A stretch of 42,072 nucleotides of DNA from an uncultured Planctomycetales bacterium (GTDB lineage: Bacteria; Planctomycetota; Planctomycetia; Pirellulales; Thermoguttaceae): positions 1-42,072 of the forward strand of contig CAMNJU010000005.1 in NCBI GenBank assembly GCA_946541595.1, given 5' to 3'. Below the pieces are notes generated by a model. It was not told where the DNA came from. It searched no databases and saw only the letters and a list, made by a program, of their open reading frames with translations. The translations under genes were made by a program, and so were the position numbers. Shown here piece after piece: positions 1-9,404 of this stretch. How positions within the stretch are numbered: position 1 is the stretch's first letter; every line of letters begins with the position of its first letter.

Positions 1-1
1 C

Positions 2-3000
2 AATGAAGCTGAAGGGGATGGCGATGTGTACGGCGACGAGAATGTCGCAGCCGGTCCCGGTTTCTTTCAGCGGTTTTTTAGCCGCAATAAGGAACGTTCG
101 CCCGAGGTGCAGGATCAGATAGACGAAATCAATATCAAAATTGGAGATTGTGAAGATCAGTTAAACGTTTGCCGCGGACTTCTTAAAGAAAGTCCGGACG
201 ACGCGGATCTCCTGCAGGACGAGGAGAAGTACGAGAAAGAGCTTAAAGATTTGCGCAAACAGGCACGCGCTCTGGAGGGCGGTTTCTCCTTTGCCTTTTT
301 GGCGGCGCCGTTAACGTGGTTTGCCACTCTTTGGGGGTGGATGAAAGTTGGCGCGGGCAAGGCGTTGGCGTTTTGCAAAAATATTGCAAAACCGGACGAC
401 GACATTGATGACCGAAGTTTAGAGGAAGATTCTAACGGAGGCGACGCGATGAGTTCTCTGAAAAATAGATCACGATCGACAGACGAGAACGCTACCGGCA
501 ATAAGTCCTATCAGAACGGTTCGTCGAGAAACTCCGGGGCCGATCGTCCCGACGTTCTCGTCGAGGAGATTGATTCTGATCTTGAAGGCGGACGGGATTG
601 GCGTGGCATTACTAAGAAGACGGTTGTCACGACCGTTTCCGCATCGATTCTTTTCGCCGCGGCGTATATTGGCGTTATGTTCTTCAAGGGAGACCAGAAA
701 GCGAAGAATAAGAAGGATGGGGCGGCCGTCGCCGTCGCTTCTGAGAAACCCGGTCCGTCCGACGCAAAAGAAGAGGGCGGCAAGAAGGGCTTGTGGAATT
801 CGACGAAAGATCGCGTTTCTTCCTGGTTTTCGCGTAAGGATAAGAAGGACGCGAACGTTGTTAAGGGGTCGAAAAAAGACGATTCTAAGGGCTCTAAGAA
901 GGCTTCTGAAAGCGAATTGGCTAGGAAAGTCGACGCCGCGGCAGACGCGATCAGCAAGAATCTTGACGGGGCCAAGGAATCGACGTTGGCTTCATTTGGC
1001 AATATAAAGGACAGTTTGAACGAAACTCTTTCCGACGCTTCTGAAAAGGGAGAGGAACTGCTTCAAGATATTCAGGAGAACGCCGAAAACGCGAAAGATT
1101 CAATTTCCGACGCGTTAGCCAAGGGGAAAGAAAGCGTCGACTCCTTTGTTGGCGACGTCCAAAGCGGCCTTGAAGACGCAGTGGAGTCCTCTCAAGACGC
1201 GCTTAGCGACGCAATTGATTCGACGCAGGACGCTGTAAGCGACGTAGCGAACAGCGTCGCCGATCGTGTTAATTCCACGCTGCCGGGCGATTTGCTTGAT
1301 CAGACAGAGGAGATTCTTCCTACGCCGGAACCGTCAGACTCTTCTGGCGCAGATATTTCGGACCTCCCGACAGAGAATTCGAGCGCGTCGTCGTATCCGA
1401 TTGCGACTACGGACGTTGCCGATCCGGAAGCGGCTTTTGGCGACGCTCCTGTCAGAGAAGACACGACGAGTCCGCCGGCGGCGACGCCGGTAATCAAACC
1501 GATTGAGATAGCGGAGGAGACTCTGCCGACGCCTCCGGCGTCCGCGTCTTCGAACGTTGAGCCCGCGAATGGAGGCGATTCCCTTGGCGCCGATTGGGCG
1601 CCCAATACGTCAAGCGGTTCTCTCCCGAACGGAGACGGCTGGAATTCAGCGTCTGACTCTGGCGCTCCTTCACTTTTGGGAACGAGGGAATCGACGAACG
1701 ACCCGTTGAACGATTCTCCGTCGCTCAGTTTGAACGAAACGCCTACTCTGGATTCACAGGATTCGAATTCGTTACTTAGCGAAGAAAACACAGCGCCGCT
1801 TGCGACGACAGGTTCCGCGTTGAGCGCCGACGTTTCTTCGACGTTGTCCGGTCCGTCTTTAGGCGGGGGAGCCAACTCGTTAGCCGCTTCTGACGATTCT
1901 TTGGCGCCAACTGACGGTCTGTCGAATGGCGCAAGTCTCTTGAATGCGGAGCCTTCTTTGGCAGAAACCGAGCCCGTGCCGAGTTTGAGCGCGCCAGCGA
2001 CAACGGAATCAGGCGATTCCTTGGGAACTTCCGTCCCTCTTGCGACCGCCGGAACGGACAGTCTTTCTCAAAACGATTCCGGCCTGAATCTTACGCTTGA
2101 TACGACAAACAATTCCGACGCGTTGAATTCTCAGAATTTGAGTGTTGGCGATTCGCTTTCGACGAACGGCGGCAGCGGCGCTAATTTTTCAAATCAGCTT
2201 AACGACATGAGCCGCCAGATTTCCGACTCTGTGAGCAGTTTGTCGGATAAGGCCAACGACTTCGCCAATCAGGTGAGCAATTCAGCTCAGAATCTTCAAA
2301 CTAAAGTTCAAAGCGGTCTTAATGCTGTTGAGAACAAGCTTACGGGCGGCCTTGAATCTGTTCAGAATCTGGGCGATCAAGCGTCGAACAGTCTCAATCA
2401 ATCCGCGAACAGCTTGGCTTCGACTCTCGACAATACCGTCAATAATATTGGCGAGAGTCTTCAGAATTCATATAACAACATTTCCACCGCAGCTCAAAAC
2501 GCGTATGATTCAACCGTAGGCGCGGCTCAAAACGCCAACGCGAACATACGTTCCGGACTTGAGAATCTGCAAAATACGCTTTCTGGGAATCAGCCGTTGA
2601 ATTCTACCGCGTCGAACACTTTGCCGAACGCAGCCGCTTCCGGCTCCGACAGTTTGAGCGCGTCTGGCTCGAATTCGCTTACCGCGTCCCCTTCGTTAAA
2701 CACGTCGACGCCGGCTCAGACGGGGCAGACGCTCGGTCAGACTTCGGCTGACGCCGCCGGCACAGTTGCGAATAATCTTGGCGGACCCGCGCTTTCAAAC
2801 GCCGCGACGACCGCAGCGAACGGTTCGTCAGGACTTGACTCTTCGAACGCCCCGCAGCAGTATAACGGCGGAACGGTCGGACAGAACTATACGGCGCCCT
2901 CTGGAGTCGGCAGTTCTCCTAACTACGCGGTCAACAATACGCCCGGCAGTTATGCAGTAAATAATTCAAGTAACGGCTTGACCAATAATTACGTTTCTCC

Positions 3001-3559
3001 GAACGCGGGCGTCAATACGTATCAGAACAATGTTGGAGCCGTTACGAATCCGTATGTTAATAATTCTTCTGGAAATGTAACCAATCCGAATTATGCAAAT
3101 TCGAGCGGAACCGTTTACAGTCAGCCGAACGCTAATTATAACATGCCTAATAACGGCGCCTACGTTAATTCTGGCGTTGTGAATGGCAATTACCCGAGTC
3201 AAACTGTAAACACTATCCCGAATAACGGTTACGTAAATCAAAACTACGCTCAGAACGGGCCCGGTTACAACGCTTCCAACGGCGTTGGATACGGAAACGC
3301 GGTAGGAAACGCCGCAGTGAATCCGTATCCGCAGAATTACACGCAGAACGCTTACGGTTCAAACGCCGTCTCAGCGACGGGCGCATATCGCGAGTATGTT
3401 ACCAGAGAAGGCGACAATCTGCTTACGATAGCGGAAAACGAATTGGGGAGCAGTTCGCGTTGGGGTGAAATTAAACGGATCAATAACTTGCGTTCGGGCG
3501 CCACGTATTTTGACGTGGGAACCGTTATTCTTCTTCCGACCGGCGCCGCGAATCAATGA
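2..3559 (+). CDS. LysM-domain envelope protein, 5'-partial: acidic/amphipathic-helix regions, one TM segment, Ser/Asn/Tyr-rich low-complexity region, C-terminal LysM
   Basis: ORF listed from GTG at 26, but the frame is open to the window edge (codons from nt 2: N E A E G D G D V Y...). TM-like TVVTTVSASILFAAAYIGVMFF; C-terminal YVTREGDNLLTIAENELGSSSRWGEIKRINNL...VGTVILLPTG matches LysM. Confidence 0.85.
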   Translation, partial: NEAEGDGDVYGDENVAAGPGFFQRFFSRNKERSPEVQDQIDEINIKIGDCEDQLNVCRGLLKESPDDADLLQDEEKYEKELKDLRKQARALEGGFSFAFLAAPLTWFATLWGWMKVGAGKALAFCKNIAKPDDDIDDRSLEEDSNGGDAMSSLKNRSRSTDENATGNKSYQNGSSRNSGADRPDVLVEEIDSDLEGGRDWRGITKKTVVTTVSASILFAAAYIGVMFFKGDQKAKNKKDGAAVAVASEKPGPSDAKEEGGKKGLWNSTKDRVSSWFSRKDKKDANVVKGSKKDDSKGSKKASESELARKVDAAADAISKNLDGAKESTLASFGNIKDSLNETLSDASEKGEELLQDIQENAENAKDSISDALAKGKESVDSFVGDVQSGLEDAVESSQDALSDAIDSTQDAVSDVANSVADRVNSTLPGDLLDQTEEILPTPEPSDSSGADISDLPTENSSASSYPIATTDVADPEAAFGDAPVREDTTSPPAATPVIKPIEIAEETLPTPPASASSNVEPANGGDSLGADWAPNTSSGSLPNGDGWNSASDSGAPSLLGTRESTNDPLNDSPSLSLNETPTLDSQDSNSLLSEENTAPLATTGSALSADVSSTLSGPSLGGGANSLAASDDSLAPTDGLSNGASLLNAEPSLAETEPVPSLSAPATTESGDSLGTSVPLATAGTDSLSQNDSGLNLTLDTTNNSDALNSQNLSVGDSLSTNGGSGANFSNQLNDMSRQISDSVSSLSDKANDFANQVSNSAQNLQTKVQSGLNAVENKLTGGLESVQNLGDQASNSLNQSANSLASTLDNTVNNIGESLQNSYNNISTAAQNAYDSTVGAAQNANANIRSGLENLQNTLSGNQPLNSTASNTLPNAAASGSDSLSASGSNSLTASPSLNTSTPAQTGQTLGQTSADAAGTVANNLGGPALSNAATTAANGSSGLDSSNAPQQYNGGTVGQNYTAPSGVGSSPNYAVNNTPGSYAVNNSSNGLTNNYVSPNAGVNTYQNNVGAVTNPYVNNSSGNVTNPNYANSSGTVYSQPNANYNMPNNGAYVNSGVVNGNYPSQTVNTIPNNGYVNQNYAQNGPGYNASNGVGYGNAVGNAAVNPYPQNYTQNAYGSNAVSATGAYREYVTREGDNLLTIAENELGSSSRWGEIKRINNLRSGATYFDVGTVILLPTGAANQ

Positions 3560-3624
3560 GACCGTCAGACTGGACGGCTCCGTGCTTCGTTTGAGACGCG
3601 TCGATTTTTGCTGGTTTAAATTTG

Positions 3625-3667
3625 CGCCGCGCGTTCGTTCATCGAAAGAACGCGCGGCGTTTATTTT
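3625..3667 (+). terminator. Rho-independent terminator downstream of LysM gene
   Basis: 12-bp inverted repeat cgccgcgcgttc ... gaacgcgcggcg followed by ttatttt. Confidence 0.75.
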
Positions 3668-4076
3668 GCATGATTTAGAATCTTCTCTAATTTGCCCTTA
3701 GACGCTTTATGGTTTGGACAAATCTTCGTTCTTTCTCCCCCCTTGTATCTATTTTAAAAAATGGACAATTTACTTTGTGCGGAACAGGTTGGCGTCGAGT
3801 ACCGGAACGGTTTTTTTGGCTCGTTTGTCTATAAAAGTTTTGATCGATCATTCCTGCGACGACTGGGTTTTTTTGTGGAGTATATCGTTGTTTTTAGTTG
3901 CGACTAAGCTGTTGAATGATTATAATGTCGACTGAGCGCGATTGGCCGCGTCGGCAGTATACGCTTCGTGTGGGAGTTTGAACGGCGGCGTTAATGCGGC
4001 GCGCCTGAACCGACCGCGAGCGGCGCGCCCGCTAAAAAGTTCGATAAGAATAGTAGTACTGTATATAAAGAGAGCA

Positions 4077-5123
4077 ATGAGACTTAGAATAATTCGAACA
4101 GATCTCCCGCTCAAACATGTAATGACCGTTTTTCGCGGTACGATTAGCGTTATCAAGGCGGTAGTTGTCGAGTTGGAACAAGACGGTCTTCGTGGATATG
4201 GAGAAGCGTACGAGGATCTGCACTGGGGCGTATCGCTCGACAGTATGGTCAGCGCGCTTGAGTCGTGCCGACGGTTTACTGCCGATTACGCTTTGGCTGA
4301 TCCTCGCGCGTTTGGATTAAAAATAGAGGCTCTCCTAAAAGATAAACCCAATCCTGCGGCGGTTTCGGCAATAGAAATGGCTGCGTGCGACCTTTGGGGC
4401 AAGCTTCGCAATACGCCCCTTTACCGCGTTTGGCGTTACGATCCGCGCCGGCTCCCTCTTTCGAGCTATACGCTTGGTCTTGATTCGCTCTTCCGTATTA
4501 TAGAGAAGTTTAACGAACAGCCTAACTGGCCGATCTATCGCATTAAACTTGGCGCGTATGAAGATATGACGATTTTGCGCGAACTTCGTAAGCGGACAAA
4601 ATCGCCTTTTCGCTTGGACGTCAACGGATGCTGGACGAAACAGCAGGCCCTCGACTACGTCGACGAGTTAAAGACTCTCAATATAGAACTTATTGAACAG
4701 CCGCTGCATCCGGACGATTGGGATGGAATGGCAAAATTAAAAGAGGTTTGCGACATCCCTTTTATCGCCGACGAGAGTTGCCGTTGCGAAGCCGATATTG
4801 ACAAATGCGTCGGTTTTTTTGACGGGCTCAATTTAAAACCTGTCAAATTTGGCGGCTTAATGTCTACTCACCGAGCGCTTGAAATGGCAAGAGCGCGAGG
4901 ATTTAAGACAATGATTGGCAATACGATAGAATCTTCCATTGCCGCGAGCGCCACGTCCCAATTTGCCCCGCGGCTCGATTACGTCTATCTTGACGGCCCG
5001 ATGCTCATTGATAAGAAAATTGGCGTTGGGGTACAGTTGGATCAAGGCCGAATTATTATGTCGCGCGAGAACGGCGTCGGTTTTTCTTGTCGAACAGTGG
5101 ATAGCCGGAACGATTCCATCTGA
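4077..5123 (+). CDS. Mandelate racemase/muconate lactonizing enzyme family protein, dipeptide epimerase-like (enolase superfamily)
   Basis: ORF 3942..5123; ATG at 4077 (MRLRIIRTDLPLKHVMTVFRGT) is the more likely start. Motifs YRIKLG, LDVNGCW, IEQPL, IADES, LNLKPVKFGG are typical of the family. Confidence 0.85.
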   Translation: MRLRIIRTDLPLKHVMTVFRGTISVIKAVVVELEQDGLRGYGEAYEDLHWGVSLDSMVSALESCRRFTADYALADPRAFGLKIEALLKDKPNPAAVSAIEMAACDLWGKLRNTPLYRVWRYDPRRLPLSSYTLGLDSLFRIIEKFNEQPNWPIYRIKLGAYEDMTILRELRKRTKSPFRLDVNGCWTKQQALDYVDELKTLNIELIEQPLHPDDWDGMAKLKEVCDIPFIADESCRCEADIDKCVGFFDGLNLKPVKFGGLMSTHRALEMARARGFKTMIGNTIESSIAASATSQFAPRLDYVYLDGPMLIDKKIGVGVQLDQGRIIMSRENGVGFSCRTVDSRNDSI

Positions 5124-5178
5124 TTTAAAATAATCGCTAATTGAACTTATAGAGATTGCTAATCGCACCCGCAACAGA

Positions 5179-5766
5179 ATGACGTCGGAGAAAAAGAGAA
5201 CTCGGTTATACAGCCGTCGCGGCGATTTGGGTGAAACGTCGCTGTCTTTTGGACCGCGCGTAGGGAAAGACCATCGCCGTATTGTTTTATCTGGCGCGCT
5301 GGAAGAACTTAGCGCTCAGATCGGTTGGGTTCGCGCGCTGGAGGTCGATCCTGACGTAGATCGCGTTCTTAAACGGCTTCTTTTTAGAATTCATGAAGTT
5401 CAAACGGAAGTCCTTTCCGTTACGCCCGCTAAATTGGCGGTAAAGGTTGTTGCTGAGAACGACATACGCGCAATCGAACACGTGATCGACGCATGGGACG
5501 CAAAGCTGGAGCCTGCTCCTAAATCTCTTATTCCCGGCGGCAGCAGAACGGGCGCAGCCATTCAACTTGCTCGGACGTTATGCCGTCGAGCGGAGAGACG
5601 TGCGTGCGCGTTATTGCGTTTTGATCCATCGTTTTCTCCGCGTGTTGGAGCTTGGTTAAACCGCATAGGAGATCTTCTCTGGGTCCTAGCGCGATTTGAA
5701 AATTCGCGTTTCCATTTTCGAGAAGAATCCTTTAGCGCGTGCGAAGACGATCCGTATCTCTTTTAA
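5179..5766 (+). CDS. Cob(I)yrinic acid a,c-diamide / cob(I)alamin adenosyltransferase, PduO type
   Basis: Motifs LYSRRGDLGETSL, GALEELSAQIGWVRAL, LIPGGSRTGAAIQLARTLCRRAERRA. Confidence 0.85.
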   Translation: MTSEKKRTRLYSRRGDLGETSLSFGPRVGKDHRRIVLSGALEELSAQIGWVRALEVDPDVDRVLKRLLFRIHEVQTEVLSVTPAKLAVKVVAENDIRAIEHVIDAWDAKLEPAPKSLIPGGSRTGAAIQLARTLCRRAERRACALLRFDPSFSPRVGAWLNRIGDLLWVLARFENSRFHFREESFSACEDDPYLF

Positions 5767-8725
5767 AAGCGTCGACCTGAATCTTTTTTATTCTTAACGC
5801 TTTTTTTCGAACAAAACCTATCAAGCAAAAGCCAAGTAACGCGCACCACGATAAGACCGAGAGAGCGGCGCCTAGCGCAAGACGTTTGGGGGCATAGCGA
5901 ACGTCTAGACAGTAAAGTCCTTGCGGAATCGACGTCTTTCTTAAAAACTCAAACGCGGGGACTATCGGTTTCTCGTCAATTTTTATTCCTTTTCTTAGAA
6001 CTGCTTTTTTAATTAACGCGTCCACTTTTGGGGCGTTAAACCGATTTGCTAGAAATATCCGTCCGTCATCGGAAGTAACGGGAATCGCACGTACTGACCA
6101 ATCGGACCAGAACTGTTCCGAAAAAACGACGTCCGAAGGTTCTGACGCCGACGCAAGATAGACGACGCGATTCGGTTCATAGGAGACCGTAACGACAAAA
6201 TCATTTTGGCCCTTGATCCCGTCTGCTGAGCTGGAGACGTGGTTGAGGTAAATCGAATCGACTCGGTTTTGTTGCCTGAATAGAGCGGCTCTAGTTACGG
6301 GGCCGTCGATTTTCTTTAGCGATACTCCCCAATCGAGCAAGTCAAGCGAGGATGGGGGGCGCCGTTCGGCGTCGAGTATTCGTTCGATCCAGAATTTTGG
6401 CCCGAGTACGTATTCGACTCCCAGAAAACTGAGATCGGCCCCGACGTTGGCGCGATTGATCAGCGCGTTGCAAAAGCGCTCGTATCGGTATTCTGAAACG
6501 GCTCCTCTAACGTCGGTTATGGCGACGTTCATTTTCGACGGATAAAGAGGATAGAGCGTTTCCACGTCCCAGACAACGCGTTCCGTATTTCTGCGCGCGG
6601 ATGATTTTTCGGAAAACACAGGAGGAAACCATACGGGAAAACGGTAGATTCGTGTGGGCGGAATCGCCGTAAAGCAAGCGTTTGGCCCCGCATGTGAATC
6701 TTCCGTATTGTCAGGCTGAAATTGAAGTTTGATCTTGGTTCTATCGTTCTCGATTCTATCGGTAAACTGTGAGGTTCTATTGAATAACGGTGCGGGAGAA
6801 ACGACGACCGTCCAACTGTTGGCATGATAGACGTCGGCCGCTGCGAGCAGTAAAAGGCATGTTGGCAGCGTTTTCATTTGCGTTGGAGAGACGCTTCCGC
6901 CGACGATCTTTTTTCTAAACGACGCGAGTACAAGGACGGCGAGGAAGAGAATGACGGCGGTATGAAGAAACGCGTTGCAGAGGTCCCGGCGCGCTGTTTC
7001 CGGTTGGAAAGGTCCAAAGAGGAAATCCGTTGTATTGATCGATTGAAGGAAAGATTGCGCACTCAGGCAGGCGATAGCCCATGCGATAAAGGAAAGGCCG
7101 CTTGCGACAGTCAAGGCCGTAAGAAAGCCCCTAGAAAACTTTTTACGATCCCAGCCATAGCCGACAAGATATGAAAAACCGAGCATTGACAGCGTCAATA
7201 ATTTTGCGGGATACCGAAATTCTGCAAATTGGGGGACAATAATGTTTAACGCCCAGTATACCCCCCCGACAGGGTCGTAATTACTAAAAGAAACGGGGAT
7301 GCTTGATCCCGACGCTAAAGCGCTTACGGAGCGAAACAGCCAGACGGCGCCGTAACCTCCCATCGCGGCGAGAATTGAACCTGCCGTCAGATAAGTTGCC
7401 GCGCATCTGAAAAAAGAGGATTCGTCGCGTCTTTTCCTTCGGAATAGAAAAGCTGACAGCGCAAGTAGAAACGGAAACGCTCCGAAATATAACGTGGGCG
7501 TCCAAACTGCAATTTCTTCCGGGAAAACGCGGAACCAGCGCGACGACTGCGGAAATTGCCTGCCTCCGACGTTCGGATAGAGAAATTCAAGCCAACGCCA
7601 AGGTCCTACGCTAAAACGGTATACGGAACGGCTTCGCCCCTCGTTTGAAAAATCGGCGCAAAGGAGTTCGTCATAAAATTCTCTGTCGGTTAACGATACT
7701 TTTTTTTCTGTCTGGGTTTCGCCCGCATTTGAAAGAGCGCTCGGGATTTCCCAAAGCGAGCGAGGTTTCTCTTGAAAAACGCGGGAAGAATTATCGATAA
7801 GTTCTAAACTGGGTAGAATCTGAATTGCCGCCAGACAGAATGTAACGGCCGACGTCGCCGCAATAAAGATTACCGACGAGAGCACGCGTTTCGCCCGTAT
7901 GCTTGAGGGGAACGTTGCCGAAGAAGAAGGATAATCGGAAATGTGAAAACCGTCTTTTTGCCGGGCGTTTTCTTCGTTTGTCGTACGAGTTGACGCAAAC
8001 AGTCCCGCAATTACCGAAGTTAAAAGCGCGAGATAAACGATTTGCGGTTCTCCACCTAGGACCGTTATACTTTGTACGACGGACAGTTTCAAAAGAGCGC
8101 GCGTCTTTCCGCTGAAAGTTGGAGCGCGAAAAAAATCGACAGAGTAAATAAACAGCGCCGGCGCCCAAGCCGCTCCGACCAGATAGATAACGTTGGAATA
8201 CTGAAAGAGCGTTTGGCCTGAAAACGCGTAGACAAGAGCTGAAAACGCGGCGCCCGACGCAGAAACGCGCAGACGCCGAGCGAGTCGGTACGCCAGAATG
8301 AACATAAGAGCGATATGAATCCAAACGTATAGTTTAAAGCACGTCGCAAACGAAAGTATGTTTATGTTCGACAAAAAGAAGACTATTTTTCCCGGATAGA
8401 ACACTGACGCAGTTGGATCCGCCGCCAGAGGTTGACCTAAATTGACGTTTGGGTTCCAAAGTGGAAGCCGACCGCGATTCCATTCGTTTTGAATTTGCTG
8501 AAACAGCGGGTAATAGTAAAATGCGACGTCCCGATAGGAAAAGCGTGCGTTTGGGGAGAAGGAAGGGAGAAAGAACGCGATGAAGAGAAGCGCCGGAATG
8601 AGAAAGATGGAGTATTTACCGGCGAACAAGCGGGCGCAAAGGGCCGCAACGCGCGCGGGCTCGAATTTTGCGGAACTGCGCGCGCTTGAATCTGCCGAAG
8701 TGGAACGTCGTTTAAAGTTCGCCAT
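5732..8725 (-). CDS. YfhO-like large multi-pass membrane protein
   Basis: 997 aa; N-terminal multi-TM region with FSYRDVAFYYYPLFQQIQNEWNRGRLPLWNPNVNLGQPLAADPTASVFYPGKIVFF, characteristic of YfhO-like proteins. Confidence 0.8.
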   Translation of the reverse strand: MANFKRRSTSADSSARSSAKFEPARVAALCARLFAGKYSIFLIPALLFIAFFLPSFSPNARFSYRDVAFYYYPLFQQIQNEWNRGRLPLWNPNVNLGQPLAADPTASVFYPGKIVFFLSNINILSFATCFKLYVWIHIALMFILAYRLARRLRVSASGAAFSALVYAFSGQTLFQYSNVIYLVGAAWAPALFIYSVDFFRAPTFSGKTRALLKLSVVQSITVLGGEPQIVYLALLTSVIAGLFASTRTTNEENARQKDGFHISDYPSSSATFPSSIRAKRVLSSVIFIAATSAVTFCLAAIQILPSLELIDNSSRVFQEKPRSLWEIPSALSNAGETQTEKKVSLTDREFYDELLCADFSNEGRSRSVYRFSVGPWRWLEFLYPNVGGRQFPQSSRWFRVFPEEIAVWTPTLYFGAFPFLLALSAFLFRRKRRDESSFFRCAATYLTAGSILAAMGGYGAVWLFRSVSALASGSSIPVSFSNYDPVGGVYWALNIIVPQFAEFRYPAKLLTLSMLGFSYLVGYGWDRKKFSRGFLTALTVASGLSFIAWAIACLSAQSFLQSINTTDFLFGPFQPETARRDLCNAFLHTAVILFLAVLVLASFRKKIVGGSVSPTQMKTLPTCLLLLAAADVYHANSWTVVVSPAPLFNRTSQFTDRIENDRTKIKLQFQPDNTEDSHAGPNACFTAIPPTRIYRFPVWFPPVFSEKSSARRNTERVVWDVETLYPLYPSKMNVAITDVRGAVSEYRYERFCNALINRANVGADLSFLGVEYVLGPKFWIERILDAERRPPSSLDLLDWGVSLKKIDGPVTRAALFRQQNRVDSIYLNHVSSSADGIKGQNDFVVTVSYEPNRVVYLASASEPSDVVFSEQFWSDWSVRAIPVTSDDGRIFLANRFNAPKVDALIKKAVLRKGIKIDEKPIVPAFEFLRKTSIPQGLYCLDVRYAPKRLALGAALSVLSWCALLGFCLIGFVRKKALRIKKIQVDAFKRDTDRLRTR

Positions 8726-9221
8726 TTTTCGGGTGAGGGCGGGACGCGCGTCGCCAGCGTTCCAGTATGAGCGTTTCCAGTTCGGGGGTAAAGTCGCCGC
8801 GCGCCGTTATTGTAAAACGACGCGACGTGACGTCGACAGGGAGAACGGATATTTCCAAATAGTCGCGCGGCAGCGCGTCTTCCACGCGATCCGCCCATTC
8901 GACAAAGGATAGACCGTCTGAATCAAAATACTCGTCGGGACCAAGCTCAAGAAAATCGGAGACGTCGCGGAGCCGATACGCGTCAAAATGATAAATCGGC
9001 CGCGAAGCGCCTTGATACTCTTTAATGAGAACGAACGTAGGACTGCCAACCTCTTCACGGTCGACTCCAGATGCTTGCGCGATTGCTTGAACCAGACGCG
9101 TTTTACCGGCGCCAAGCGTACCTAGTAGGGCGACGACGGTTCCGTCGGGCAGCGCCTTCGCGAGAACACGCCCCAAAATATCGGTCTGTTGCTCGTTTTT
9201 TACTTCGATTTCAATTGACAT
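8712..9221 (-). CDS. tsaE: tRNA threonylcarbamoyladenosine biosynthesis ATPase TsaE
   Basis: ORF 8712..9350; likely start at 9221 (MSIEIEVKNEQQTD). Walker A LLGTLGAGKTRLVQAIA, VGSPTFVLIKEYQG, IYHFDAYRL, FVEWADRVEDALP. Confidence 0.9.
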   Translation of the reverse strand: MSIEIEVKNEQQTDILGRVLAKALPDGTVVALLGTLGAGKTRLVQAIAQASGVDREEVGSPTFVLIKEYQGASRPIYHFDAYRLRDVSDFLELGPDEYFDSDGLSFVEWADRVEDALPRDYLEISVLPVDVTSRRFTITARGDFTPELETLILERWRRASRPHPKNGEL

Positions 9222-9305
9222 TGTAGTTGCGCTTTTGGGGAAAAAGAGGAACGAAAGAGTCCTTAACCACAGGCCGAATTTTACTACAAAATCGCGGAAA
9301 AACAA

Positions 9306-9344
9306 CTGCAAAAAAGCCCCTCGACGACTTTCGCCGCGAGGGGC
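9306..9344 (-). terminator. Rho-independent terminator downstream of DUF11 gene
   Basis: Minus strand gcccctcg...cgaggggc stem followed by tttttt (aaaaaa at 9310-9315 on plus). Confidence 0.75.
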
Positions 9345-9404
9345 CGACAATTAAACATACGCGTTAAAGCTGCCGTAGGGCAAACTGTTACAGGACTCCG
9401 CGCG

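Noticed and set aside
4001-4030. Two GGCGCGCC octamers upstream of the epimerase-like gene
   Set aside because: Self-palindromic GC-rich octamers can pair as a short hairpin but lack a U-tract or other context; insufficient to call a terminator or regulatory element.
7791-8324. 177-aa minus-strand ORF
   Set aside because: Alternative frame within the YfhO-like gene; Arg/Ser/Phe-rich without domain.
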